Positions 8,183-18,709 of a DNA stretch of 64,000 nt are shown piece by piece (position 1 is the first letter of the stretch; each line of letters begins with the position of its first letter). The notes beneath the pieces were generated by a model. It did not search any database, was not told the origin of the DNA, and was given only the letters and a program-made list of their open reading frames with translations. This DNA is from Arsenicicoccus dermatophilus. Its GTDB lineage: Bacteria > Actinomycetota > Actinomycetes > Actinomycetales > Dermatophilaceae. The position numbers and the translations under genes were made by a program. The stretch spans positions 434,001-498,000 of the forward strand of contig NZ_JAKZHU010000001.1 of assembly GCF_022568795.1 (NCBI RefSeq), written 5' to 3'.

Positions 8183-8220
8183 AGCGGCCCCGCAGCTCCT
8201 CGTCGGAGCGCGGGGCCGCT
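8183..8220 (+). terminator. intrinsic terminator after lemA-like gene
   Basis: A perfect 11-bp GC-rich stem (AGCGGCCCCGC and its complement) around a 16-base loop lies 20 bases after the stop codon. Confidence 0.65.
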
Positions 8221-8587
8221 GGGGCGTCCGGGGGGAGGGAACTCAGGTCGCGGCGCCGGCGCCGGCGGCGGCGACGTCGCGGGGCAGGTGCGGGGTGGGA
8301 TCGCGAGGTAGCCGTCGTAGGCGAGACGGCGCCTTCCGGTATCTCGTCGAGCCGCCGGTGGAAGAGCACGGGGCTCCACCGGGCTCGCCCGCCCTTGTTG
8401 TGCATCCGCCAGCCCCGCTCGCGGTGGTGGTCGCCCGGCCGCTGCTCGGGTGTCCGTTGCGCATCTGGAAGCCCTGACCGATCGAGCCTCGCGTCACGGC
8501 TCGTCCGCCACGCCCTGGTCTGCACAGACAGACCGCGGGACGGTCCGCCACCCCCTGGTGACGGCCCGCCCCGCGGGGGAGGGGGGG
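8221..8587. other. gene-poor spacer
   Basis: After the terminator, some 370 bases carry only arginine-rich or broken open frames on the minus strand and nothing with recognisable domain content or a convincing ribosome binding site. I see no RNA gene or repeat here. Confidence 0.4.
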
Positions 8588-9958
8588 TCAGCGGACGACG
8601 GACATCTTGTCCCAGGGCAGGGCCAGGAGGGCCCGGGACAGGTCGGTGCGGGACAGGCCCTCGGTGAGGGTCCGTGTCTGGTCCGGGTCGCTTGAGCGCA
8701 CCAGCGCGATCCCACCCGGCATCTGTGCTGCCTCGGCGATGGCCTGCGCTCCGGGGAGGAGCATGAGAGGCCGCAGGTCAGCCTTGGGGTCCAGGTGCAG
8801 CGAGCCGCCGCCCGCGACGACCGCCAGGGTCCGCGGGGAGGTCTCCGGCCGGGACCGCAGGGTCGACACCACCAGGTCCAGGTCCAGGGCGAGCGGGGTC
8901 GCGGTGGCGCCGCCACCCCGCCTCGAGGTCTGGGTGGGGGTGCTCGTCGCGGTGGGAGTGCTCGCCCGGGACGAGGTGGAGGTCGGGCTCGGTGTGGGCG
9001 TGGCGCTCGGCGTCGGCGCCGCCACCGGGAAGGTCGGTGTGGGGACCGCGGTGGGGGAGGTCGTGGGGGTGGCGGTCGGGGTCACCATCACGGTCGGCGC
9101 GCCCGGAGCCGGGGTGACAGTCGCCGAGGTCGGGGCCGGGCCGATCGTGGTCGTGGCGGTGGGCTGCAGCGGCAGCGGCGAGGTGGGGACGGCCGTGGGC
9201 TCCGGCGGCAGGGCCCCGGGATCGGCGGGGTCGGGCACGGCGAGGGCCGAGGCGGGCGGAGCCGGCGGTGCAGGAGCGGCCGCCGGCGCCGTGAGGGCGG
9301 CCGTGGCCCGGGAGGCGTCCGGCGCGTCCGGCGTGGGCGCAGAGGCGGCAGGCGCCTGGGTCGGCGGGGTGGCGGTGGGAGCCCCCGGAGCGGGATCGAG
9401 GGGAGCGACCTCAGCGGTCGCCGTGGCGCGAGGCTCGGCCTCGGGCGGGATGCCGTCCGCGCCCATGCCCGCGCCCCCGGCCTCCGCAGCGTTCCGAACG
9501 CCGTCGGCAGATCCACCGTGCGCGCCCGCGGCCTCGGCGGACACGGCGGGCGGCAGGTCGTCGGGGCCCTGCGGGGCAGTCGGTCCGGTCGTCGCGGGGG
9601 CCGCGGCCACCGGGCCGTGGGCGAGCTCGAGGTGCACCGTCTCGTCGTGCGACGTGCTGCCCAGCTGTGTGGCGGCGATGGCGACGGCGACCAGGACCGG
9701 CGCGGCGACGGCGGCCTTGACCGGGGCGGGTGCGCCCGCGAGGCGTCCTAACGTGGTGGGCTCGACGGGGCCGGGCGCAGGGGTGGTGGGCTCGACGGGG
9801 CCGGGCTCCGGCGTGGTGGGCTCCGGGGTGACCGCCGCAGGGGTGGTGCTCACGCCCGCGGTAGCGGTCTCGGCGTCGGGAGCTGCCGGGACCTCGGGAG
9901 CTGCCGGGACCTCGGGGGCCGAGGCCGGCTCGTGCGGCCGGAGGGGTGCGTCAGACAT
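8588..9958 (-). CDS. Pro/Ala/Thr-rich single-pass membrane protein
   Basis: A 456-residue protein of unknown function. The first 75 residues are a Pro/Glu/Thr-rich probable cytoplasmic part with internal repeats (PEVPAA twice, PGPVEPTT twice). One membrane helix follows (about residues 78-97, VKAAVAAPVLVAVAIAATQ). A long Pro/Ala/Thr/Ser-rich stalk comes next (about 100-340, many TPT and APT units), and then a compact C-terminal domain of about 110 residues (LDLDLVVSTLRS to DKMSVVR). The design resembles a wall-spanning stalk presenting a small outer domain. A plus-strand frame of similar length covers the same DNA, but it is Gly/Val-rich with no domain and is taken as a shadow. A 14-bp perfect palindrome sits just upstream of the start. 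Confidence 0.65.
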   Translation of the reverse strand: MSDAPLRPHEPASAPEVPAAPEVPAAPDAETATAGVSTTPAAVTPEPTTPEPGPVEPTTPAPGPVEPTTLGRLAGAPAPVKAAVAAPVLVAVAIAATQLGSTSHDETVHLELAHGPVAAAPATTGPTAPQGPDDLPPAVSAEAAGAHGGSADGVRNAAEAGGAGMGADGIPPEAEPRATATAEVAPLDPAPGAPTATPPTQAPAASAPTPDAPDASRATAALTAPAAAPAPPAPPASALAVPDPADPGALPPEPTAVPTSPLPLQPTATTTIGPAPTSATVTPAPGAPTVMVTPTATPTTSPTAVPTPTFPVAAPTPSATPTPSPTSTSSRASTPTATSTPTQTSRRGGGATATPLALDLDLVVSTLRSRPETSPRTLAVVAGGGSLHLDPKADLRPLMLLPGAQAIAEAAQMPGGIALVRSSDPDQTRTLTEGLSRTDLSRALLALPWDKMSVVR

Positions 9959-9975
9959 GGGAAGCCTTCGTGTCA

Positions 9976-9989
9976 GAGGTGTACACCTC
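9976..9989. promoter_or_regulatory. 14-bp palindrome upstream of the Pro-rich protein gene
   Basis: GAGGTGTACACCTC is a perfect palindrome 18 bases before the ATG of the minus-strand gene. Its size and place fit a dimeric repressor's operator; the regulator is unknown. Confidence 0.45.
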
Positions 9990-10177
9990 GGACATTAGGG
10001 ACTTGCGGGACCGGACGTAACCCCTGGGGTCCCACACCTTCGGGTCAGGACCTTGCACCCCGTGGTCAGGGGTCTCACCTGCGACTTCTCATCGTACGAG
10101 ACACCTGCACCCTGGGTCACGATTGCATCGTTGTGGCGGCAGTGTCGACGCGATGGGCTTAACCGCAGCAGCGCGGG

Positions 10178-10864
10178 TCACCGGCGGTGACGGCTCCCGC
10201 GGGTCACCGGGACCTCGTCGTCGAGGAGCCGGGCGCGCGACTGCCGACGACGGTGCATGAGCCACTCGAAGACCATGGGCAGCAGCGACAGGGCGACGAT
10301 CAGCAGGATCGCGGCCTCGAGGTTGTCGTGGACGGCGGGGATCCCGCCCAGCAGGTAACCCGCGAGGGTGACCGAGCAGGCCCACAGCACCGCCCCGACC
10401 GCGGACCAGGTGAAGAACCGGCGGCGATCCATCTGGCCCACGCCCGCGACCACGGTGATGAAGGTCCGCACGATCGGCACGAAACGACCGATCACCAGGG
10501 CCTTGTTGCCGTACTTGTCGAAGAAGTCGATGGTCTGGTCGAAGTACTTCTTCTTGAGGACGCGGCCGTCGCGGTGGTAGAGCGAGCCGCCCAGCGCACG
10601 TCCGATCTCGTAGCCCACGACGTTGCCCCCGAAGGCCGCCGCGCTGAGCAGCACGAGCGCCAACGGCAGGCTCATGTGCACGTCGCCGCGCTTGATGAAC
10701 ATGCCGATGGCGAAGAGCAGCGAGTCGCCGGGCAGGATCGGGAAGAGCAACCCGCACTCGACGAACACGATGGCCATCGACACCCAGAAGAACGCGGTGC
10801 CGTAGTGGTCGAGGAGATACTGCGGGTCCATCCACTGCAGGGAGGACAGCGCGTGGGGGATCAT
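10178..10864 (-). CDS. DedA-family membrane protein
   Basis: A 228-residue integral membrane protein of the DedA/SNARE-associated family, members of which act as lipid scramblases or affect membrane homeostasis. Family hallmarks are FVECGLLFPILPGDSLLFAIG (about residues 30-50), GNVVGYEIGRALG, and FFDKYGNKALVIGRFVPIVRTFITVVAGVGQM with the conserved Arg/Pro of the re-entrant loop. Several transmembrane segments follow and the C-terminus is basic. The ATG before IPHALSSLQW is chosen; a GTG one codon upstream is possible. It is divergent from the methyltransferase gene, as in several actinobacteria. Confidence 0.9.
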   Translation of the reverse strand: MIPHALSSLQWMDPQYLLDHYGTAFFWVSMAIVFVECGLLFPILPGDSLLFAIGMFIKRGDVHMSLPLALVLLSAAAFGGNVVGYEIGRALGGSLYHRDGRVLKKKYFDQTIDFFDKYGNKALVIGRFVPIVRTFITVVAGVGQMDRRRFFTWSAVGAVLWACSVTLAGYLLGGIPAVHDNLEAAILLIVALSLLPMVFEWLMHRRRQSRARLLDDEVPVTRGSRHRR

Positions 10865-10930
10865 CACGGGGGTCAGGGTACGCGGCGCACCGGGGATGCT
10901 GGTGACCCTGCCCCCGGGCGGGTCGTCGGG

Positions 10931-11560
10931 GTGGGTCCGTGGGTCGGCCCCTGGCCGACGCTGCCGACGGGGGATCCCGACCCGAGGTACGACCCTGAGC
11001 TGCTGCGGGACGGCGACCGGCGCAACGTCGCGGACCGTTTCCGCTACCTCACCCTGCAGGCCGTCGTGGCCGAGCTGGACAGCTCGCGCCACGACCTGCA
11101 CGTCGCGGTGGAGAACTGGGAGCACGACCTCAACATCGGCTCCGTCGTGCGGACGGCCAACGCCTTCAACGTGGCGGCCTTCCACGTCGTCGGCCGGCGC
11201 CGCTGGAACCGCCGCGGCGCCATGGTCACCGATCGCTACCAGCACGAGGTCCACCACCCCGACGTCGACCATCTGGTGCGGTGGTGCGGGACGCAGTCTC
11301 CCGGCATACCGCTGATCGCCGTGGACAACGTGCCGGGATCGGTCCCGCTGGAGACCACGACCCTCCCGCGCCGGTGCCTGCTGGCCTTCGGGCAGGAGGG
11401 GCCGGGCCTGACCTCCGAGCTGCTCGCCGCCGCCGACGCCGTCGTCCACATCACCCAGTTCGGGTCCACCCGCTCGCTCAACGCGGGGGCTGCTGCCGCG
11501 ATCGCGATGCACGCCTGGGTGCGGCAGCACGCCTTCGGCCAGGACCCGCCCCCGGGGTGA
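10931..11560 (+). CDS. TrmH/SpoU-family RNA 2'-O-methyltransferase
   Basis: A protein of about 209 residues in the SPOUT superfamily, which methylates a ribose in tRNA or rRNA using S-adenosylmethionine in a deep trefoil knot. The three SpoU motifs are visible: ENWEHDLNIGSVVRTANAFNVAAFHVVG (motif 1), LLAFGQEGPGLTSELL (motif 2) and ITQFGSTRSLNAGAAAAIAMHAW (motif 3). The start is uncertain because no ATG exists in frame in the region. The GTG at the stated start is the best candidate and leaves about 60 residues before motif 1. The exact RNA target is not predictable. Confidence 0.85.
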   Translation: MGPWVGPWPTLPTGDPDPRYDPELLRDGDRRNVADRFRYLTLQAVVAELDSSRHDLHVAVENWEHDLNIGSVVRTANAFNVAAFHVVGRRRWNRRGAMVTDRYQHEVHHPDVDHLVRWCGTQSPGIPLIAVDNVPGSVPLETTTLPRRCLLAFGQEGPGLTSELLAAADAVVHITQFGSTRSLNAGAAAAIAMHAWVRQHAFGQDPPPG

Positions 11561-11723
11561 GCACGGGCGAGCGCCTCCGGTGCGCCGCCATCCGGACGCG
11601 CCGTCCGCCCGCTGGTCGGGGACCCGGGTGGCTCGCCTCCGCGCGCCCGGAGGTGCCAGGATGGACCCGAGCCGAGGTGCCGAGCCTCGGCGTGATGACG
11701 ACCGATCGAAGGAGAAGTCACCC

Positions 11724-12752
11724 ATGCCCATCGCAACCCCCGAGGTCTACCGCGACATGCTCGACCGCGCGAAGGCTGGCTCCTTCGCGTACCCGGCCAT
11801 CAACGTCACGTCCTCGCAGACCGCGACGGCGGCCATCCGTGGTTTCGCCGAGGCCGGCAGCGACGGCATCATCCAGGTCTCCACCGGGGGCGCGGACTAC
11901 CTCTCCGGCTCGACCGTCAAGAACATGGTGTCCGGCTCCCTGGCGCTGGCCGCCTACGCGACCGAGGTCGCCAAGAACTACGACGTCAACATCGCGCTGC
12001 ACACCGACCACTGCCCCGAGGACAAGCTGGACGGCTTCGTCCGCCCGCTGCTGAAGGCCTCCGAGGAGCAGTTCAAGCAGACCGGCAAGCCGATCTTCCA
12101 GTCCCACATGTGGGACGGCTCCGCGGTGCCGCTGGACCGCAACCTGGAGATCGCCCAGGAGCTCCTGGAGATCTGCCACCGCCTCGACGTCATCCTCGAG
12201 GTCGAGATCGGTGTCGTCGGCGGCGAGGAGGACGGTGTCGCCAACGAGATCAACGACCAGCTCTACACGACCCCCGAGGACGCGCTGAAGACCGTCGAGG
12301 CCCTCGGCCTGGGCGAGAAGGGCCGCTACATGGCCGCCCTCACCTTCGGCAACGTGCACGGCGTCTACAAGCCGGGCAACGTCAAGCTGCGCCCTGAGAT
12401 CCTCAAGCAGTGCCAGGACGCGATCGTCTCGAAGTACGGCTCGGACAAGGGCGACAAGCCGCTCGACCTGGTCTTCCACGGCGGCTCCGGCTCCCTGCCG
12501 CAGGAGATCTCCGACGCGGTCGACTACGGCGTGGTCAAGATGAACGTCGACACCGACACGCAGTACGCCTTCACCCGCCCGGTCGCCGCCTGGATGATGA
12601 AGAACTACGACGGCGTCCTCAAGATCGACGGCGAGGTCGGCAACAAGAAGCAGTACGACCCGCGCGCGTGGGGCAAGGAGGCCGAGGCGGCCATGGCCAA
12701 GCGCGTCGTGGAGGCCTGCGAGAACCTCCGCTCCGCCGGCACCCACAAGTGA
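11724..12752 (+). CDS. fbaA: class II fructose-bisphosphate aldolase
   Basis: A 342-residue zinc-dependent aldolase of glycolysis and gluconeogenesis that cleaves fructose-1,6-bisphosphate. The zinc-ligand block ALHTDHCPEDKLDGF, the EIGVVGGEEDG segment, the TFGNVHGVYKPGNVKLRP segment and LVFHGGSGSLPQEI with a second zinc His are all present, followed by NVDTDTQYAFTRPVA. The ATG follows an AAGGAG Shine-Dalgarno 10 bases upstream. Length is normal. A DUF3151 gene follows after 12 bases, which suggests an operon. Confidence 0.97.
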   Translation: MPIATPEVYRDMLDRAKAGSFAYPAINVTSSQTATAAIRGFAEAGSDGIIQVSTGGADYLSGSTVKNMVSGSLALAAYATEVAKNYDVNIALHTDHCPEDKLDGFVRPLLKASEEQFKQTGKPIFQSHMWDGSAVPLDRNLEIAQELLEICHRLDVILEVEIGVVGGEEDGVANEINDQLYTTPEDALKTVEALGLGEKGRYMAALTFGNVHGVYKPGNVKLRPEILKQCQDAIVSKYGSDKGDKPLDLVFHGGSGSLPQEISDAVDYGVVKMNVDTDTQYAFTRPVAAWMMKNYDGVLKIDGEVGNKKQYDPRAWGKEAEAAMAKRVVEACENLRSAGTHK

Positions 12753-12764
12753 GCCTGGTCTGAC

Positions 12765-13184
12765 ATGACCGAGCGCCCCAACCTGCTGGGGCCCGAGCCG
12801 ACGCGGCTGCCGGAGGACCCGGCAGCCGCGTCGATCGCTGCGGGCCTGGAGCTCACGGCCGTCGCCGCGCTGCACCCCACCTCGTCCCTCGCCTGGGCCT
12901 CCCTCGCCGAGCAGGCGCTGCAGGACGGACAGGCCGTGCAGGCCTATGCCTACGCCCGCACCGGCTACCACCGTGGCCTGGACGCCCTGCGTCGCGCGGG
13001 CTGGCGCGGCCAGGGCGAGGTCCCCTGGGAGCACGAGCCCAACCGCGGCGTCCTGTGCGCCATCGCCGCGCTGGCCTATGCGGCCGACGCGATCGGCGAG
13101 GAGGACGAGCGGGACCGGTGCGCGCAGCTGCTGCGCGACTCCTCGATGACGGCCGCCCGGCAGATGCGGCTCGACCTCGCCTGA
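12765..13184 (+). CDS. DUF3151-family protein
   Basis: A 139-residue soluble helical protein belonging to the actinobacterial DUF3151 family. It has the typical LHPTSSLAWASLAEQAL block, the AYAYARTGYHRGLDALRRAGWRGQGEVPWEHEPNRG block and a helical C-terminus (LLRDSSMTAARQMRLDLA). Function is unknown; linkage to the aldolase gene is conserved in actinobacteria, and its helical pattern resembles tetratricopeptide-like repeats. A very strong hairpin follows directly. Confidence 0.85.
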   Translation: MTERPNLLGPEPTRLPEDPAAASIAAGLELTAVAALHPTSSLAWASLAEQALQDGQAVQAYAYARTGYHRGLDALRRAGWRGQGEVPWEHEPNRGVLCAIAALAYAADAIGEEDERDRCAQLLRDSSMTAARQMRLDLA

Positions 13185-13191
13185 TATGTGT

Positions 13192-13250
13192 CCGTATGCC
13201 GCAGCGGCCCTCTCCCGGTCTCACCGGGAGAGGGCCGCTGCGGCATACGG
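13192..13250 (+). terminator. exceptionally long perfect hairpin terminator
   Basis: Two 28-base arms match perfectly around a 3-base loop, starting 7 bases after the DUF3151 stop. The outer arm ends are CCGTATGCC and GGCATACGG. It almost certainly ends the aldolase operon. Confidence 0.8.
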
Positions 13251-13504
13251 GGAAAGAGTCTGGACAGGGGTGGTGCCGGGGCATCCCCTGCCCCGGCACC
13301 GTGTTCCCCCGTGTGAGGCAGCGCCGCCATCAAGCGCTGTCCTCGCATCGCTGCTGACGGCAAACGTGTTGCTCAGGCACGTTGCGTGACGTTTCGCAGC
13401 GATGACTCAAGTATGTCCCACTCGCGGGCTTTCGGATGTCACGAACCGGCCATTGACACTAACCTGTCACGCATGCGACGACCTTGGCTCCACGGTCGGG
13501 CATC
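13251..13504. promoter_or_regulatory. upstream region of the HTH regulator gene
   Basis: After the hairpin, about 250 bases hold no gene. The stretch is less GC-rich than its surroundings around 13360-13480. It contains a TTGACA hexamer (13453-13458) that could be a -35 element, but no convincing -10 follows at 16-18 bases, so the promoter call is weak. Confidence 0.3.
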
Positions 13505-15854
<2,350 letters not shown>

Positions 15855-15878
15855 CCACCACGCCACCGCGCACGCCAC

Positions 15879-15910
15879 CGCCCGCCCACCTGACCTCAGG
15901 TGGGCGGGCG
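15879..15910 (+). terminator. terminator after purA
   Basis: A perfect 15-bp stem (CGCCCGCCCACCTGA and its complement) with a 2-base loop lies 25 bases after the purA stop. It also sits near the 3' end of the convergent chorismate mutase gene and could serve both. Confidence 0.75.
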
Positions 15911-15935
15911 GCTCGGCGTCGCGGTGGTGATCCGG

Positions 15936-16249
15936 TCAGCGGGGGTCGCGGATCCGCTCGTGGTGGTGGATGACCTCGTCGATCACAACCGCAGGAACTT
16001 CTCGCCGAACTCCGGGTCCAGCTGGGCGGACTCGGCAAGGGCGCGCAGGCGCGCGATCTGGCGCTCCTCGCGGGCGGGGTCGGCCGGGGGCAGCTCGGCG
16101 GTGGCCTTGTATTCGCCGACCTTCTGGGTGATCTTGAAGCGCTCGGCGAGCAGGTGGACCAGCGCGGCGTCGATGTTGTCGATGCTCTGGCGGTATGACG
16201 ACAGCACCGGGTCCTCCGACGCCGTCAACGGGTTCGTGGGCTGGGTCAT
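15936..16249 (-). pseudogene. chorismate mutase (AroQ class), frameshifted near the 3' end
   Basis: The AroQ fold is clear: YRQSIDNIDAALVHLLAERFKITQKVGEYK contains the usual Arg, Asp and Lys active-site residues, and ARLRALAESAQLDPEFGEKFLR follows. The enzyme converts chorismate to prephenate. The open frame stops after EKFLRL (88 residues, stop at 15983-15985). If one base is added after CGGTT, the next frame reads R-F-V-I-D-E-V-I-H-H-H-E-R and ends at a stop at 15936-15938. That is the expected family C-terminus and gives about 104 residues. A one-base deletion, real or from assembly, is therefore likely. The truncated protein lacks the last helix and might still fold. Confidence 0.85.
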
Positions 16250-16313
16250 GCCCCCGAGTGTGGCCGGACCGATCGGTGGGGGACAGCCCCGTCTCACCTG
16301 GCGACGGCCGCCC

Positions 16314-18539
16314 TCACGCGGGACGGAGCACGGTCATCCGGTGGGCGGCGCGGGTCAGCGTGACGTAGAGCGTGCGGATCCCGCCGGCCGTCTCCCGCAC
16401 GATCGCGTCCGGGTCGACGACGACCGTCGCGTCATACTCCAGTCCCTTGGTCGACAGCGGGTCGATGGCGACGACGCGGTCCCCGAGGGAGTCCAGCGCG
16501 GGCAGCAGGTCGGCGTGGGAGGGCGGGAGGATGACGGTGACCAGGCCCTCGACCTCGTCCAGCAGACGGCGGGCGGCGGTCGCCACCTCCTCGGTCAGGG
16601 CGGCCGCGGGCACCGTGCGGTCGACCGGATCGACGCCCGTCTCGCGCACCGCGACGGGGATGTCCGCGTCGGGCACGTGCTCGCGGATGACGCGGGCGGC
16701 GTACTCGAAGATCTCCGAGGCGTTGCGGTAGTTCGTGGTCATGTGGAAGCGCCGGGGCTCGACCTCGCGCCAGGCCTCGAGCCGGGCCTCGGCGGCCTCC
16801 TCGGGCACCGGCCAGGAGGCCTGGGCGGCGTCGCCCACCACCGTCCAGGAGGCGCGCCGTCCCCGGCGCCCCAGGGCCCGCCACTGCATGGGGGAGGCGT
16901 CCTGCGCCTCGTCGACCAGGATGTGCGCGTAGTCGTCGTGCTCACCGATGCGGCCGGCGAGCAGGCGCTCCCGGGCCGTCGACGGCGACACCTCGGCCCG
17001 CGGCTCGGGGGCCTGCAGCCGGTGGCCACCGACGATCACCTCGCTGACGCCGTACTGCTCGACGCCGTCGAGCTCCTCGATCTCGTAGAACCCGCGCTCC
17101 TCGGACGGCAGGTCGTCCACGATCCCGATCCGCGAGGAGACCTCGTCGACGAGGGCGACGTCGGCGATCGACCAGGTGCCGGTGGTGAGGGCGACCTCCA
17201 GGGAGCCGACCACCAGGGCCTGCTCCTGCGGTGACAGCAGGCCGCGGGCGTGCCGGGCGAGCACGTCCGGCTGGGCCAGCCACAGGACGACCTCGCGCGG
17301 GTCGAGCGGGCGCCACCAGCGCCGCAGGAAGGCCTCGACGTCCAGGTGGTCGTCGTACGCCTCGAAGAACTCGTCCCGGTCGGAGCCGGGTGCCTGCTGC
17401 AGGACCCGCTGCCACAGCGCCTGGCCGAGTGCCTCGACGGCGGCCTGCCAGGAGCCGTTGCGGCGGTGGCGACGCAGGACCGTGGCCCGCACCTGGTCCA
17501 GGGCCTTGGCGTCGAGCCGCAGCGGGTGACCGGCCACCATGACGCGCAGCTCGGTGGGGGCCTGTGGGTCCCGGCCGCGGCTGGCGCGGGCGAGGACGGT
17601 GCGCATCCGCAGCGAACCCTTGACCGCGGCGGCCCCCTGCTCGTCGACCCGGTCCGTGGAGATGCCGTCGACCAGGTCCCCGAGCGCCCGCAGCGACACC
17701 GAGTCCTCGCCGAGGGACGGCAGGACCCGCTCGATGTAGGCCGTGTAGGCGGCCGAGGGACCCACGACGAGCACGCCGCCGGACTCGAACCGTCGTCGGT
17801 CGGAGTACAGCAGGTAGGCCGCACGGTGCAGGGCCACCACGGTCTTGCCCGTGCCGGGCCCGCCGGTGATCTCGGTGACCCCGCGCGCCTCGGCGCGGAT
17901 CGCCTCGTCCTGGTGCTGCTGGATGGTCGCGACGATGTCGCGCATCTGGGCCCCGCGCGAGCGGGTGAGCGCGGCCATCAGGGCGCCGTCCCCGACCACG
18001 ACGATGTCGTCGGGGGCCACCGGCACCATCAGGTCGTCCTCGACGCCGAGCACCCGGTCGCCGCGGCAGCGCAGCACCCGGCGGCGCACGACGTCCATGG
18101 GGGCGGCGGGGGTGGCGCGATAGAAGGGCGCCGCCGCGGGGGCCCGCCAGTCGATGACCAGGGGCTCGTACTCCGCGTCGCGCACACCCAGACGGCCGAC
18201 GTAGCGCACCTCGCGGCCCTGCCCGGGACCGGGCGGGTGCTCGATGTCCAGCCGGCCGAAGACGAGCCCCTCGTACTGGTTCTCCAGCGAGGCGCGACGT
18301 CGGGCCGCGTTGAACATCAAGGCATCTCGCTCGAACAGCGCCGACGCCTCCTCGTCCCGGACGTCGCCCACCCGATCGGTGCGCCCGCGGGACAGGCCCT
18401 CGGTCTCCAGGAGCCGGGCCCGCTGGGAGGCGCGGTCCAGCTCGGAGTAGACGCGGTCCACGTGCCCCTGCTCGACGGCGAGCTCGCCCCGGAGGGCCTC
18501 GTCGGCGGACGGTGCGGTGGGCTGGTGGAGGTCCGTCAC
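16314..18539 (-). CDS. helR: HelR-like RNA polymerase recycling motor ATPase (UvrD-like fold)
   Basis: About 741 residues. An N-terminal coiled-coil arm (about residues 10-80, many Glu/Arg) precedes the ISLD-type segment YVGRLGVRDAEYEPLVIDWRAP. A superfamily 1 ATPase core follows: Walker A GGPGTGKTVVALHRAAYLL, the ILVDEAQDASPMQWRAL Walker B, GDAAQASWP, TNYRNASEIF and a late DPLSTKGLEYDATVVVDPD. This is the HelD/HelR family, which binds RNA polymerase, removes it from DNA and, in mycobacteria and Streptomyces, protects it from rifampicin. Several GTG starts are possible (18539, 18551); the first in-frame codon at 18623 is a TTG and unlikely. It is divergent from purD. Confidence 0.85.
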   Translation of the reverse strand: MTDLHQPTAPSADEALRGELAVEQGHVDRVYSELDRASQRARLLETEGLSRGRTDRVGDVRDEEASALFERDALMFNAARRRASLENQYEGLVFGRLDIEHPPGPGQGREVRYVGRLGVRDAEYEPLVIDWRAPAAAPFYRATPAAPMDVVRRRVLRCRGDRVLGVEDDLMVPVAPDDIVVVGDGALMAALTRSRGAQMRDIVATIQQHQDEAIRAEARGVTEITGGPGTGKTVVALHRAAYLLYSDRRRFESGGVLVVGPSAAYTAYIERVLPSLGEDSVSLRALGDLVDGISTDRVDEQGAAAVKGSLRMRTVLARASRGRDPQAPTELRVMVAGHPLRLDAKALDQVRATVLRRHRRNGSWQAAVEALGQALWQRVLQQAPGSDRDEFFEAYDDHLDVEAFLRRWWRPLDPREVVLWLAQPDVLARHARGLLSPQEQALVVGSLEVALTTGTWSIADVALVDEVSSRIGIVDDLPSEERGFYEIEELDGVEQYGVSEVIVGGHRLQAPEPRAEVSPSTARERLLAGRIGEHDDYAHILVDEAQDASPMQWRALGRRGRRASWTVVGDAAQASWPVPEEAAEARLEAWREVEPRRFHMTTNYRNASEIFEYAARVIREHVPDADIPVAVRETGVDPVDRTVPAAALTEEVATAARRLLDEVEGLVTVILPPSHADLLPALDSLGDRVVAIDPLSTKGLEYDATVVVDPDAIVRETAGGIRTLYVTLTRAAHRMTVLRPA

Positions 18540-18644
18540 GTGCGCTGTCACCTGCTGGCGGTCGAGGGTGGGTGGCCTGCGGGAGGGTGGGGCCCCGGGC
18601 AGGGAGCGACCCACTCTAGCCAAGCGGGTCGTCCCCGGCGCTGC

Positions 18645-18668
18645 GGCCCGACGGCCCGACGGCCCGAC
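18645..18668. repeat. three tandem GGCCCGAC units
   Basis: Three exact 8-base tandem copies lie in the short divergent promoter region between helR and purD. They may be slippage products or a repeated binding site. Confidence 0.5.
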
Positions 18669-18709
18669 GACCGGGCACCGGCCCCGCCGGGGCGCTTAGG
18701 GTGGGCCCT

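Noticed and set aside
8181-8525. 114-codon minus-strand frame after the lemA-like gene
   Set aside because: Contains a long run of Arg and spans the terminator hairpin; no ribosome site or homology pattern.
8607-9998. 463-codon plus-strand frame opposite the Pro-rich membrane protein
   Set aside because: Gly/Val/Ala-rich with no signal peptide, membrane helix or domain; the minus strand gives a sensible membrane protein.
13453-13458. TTGACA as a promoter -35 for the HTH regulator
   Set aside because: No acceptable -10 hexamer at 16-18 bases, so only noted as part of the upstream region.
15983-15990. Programmed frameshifting in the chorismate mutase gene
   Set aside because: No slippery heptamer or downstream structure typical of recoding is visible; a deletion or sequencing error is simpler.
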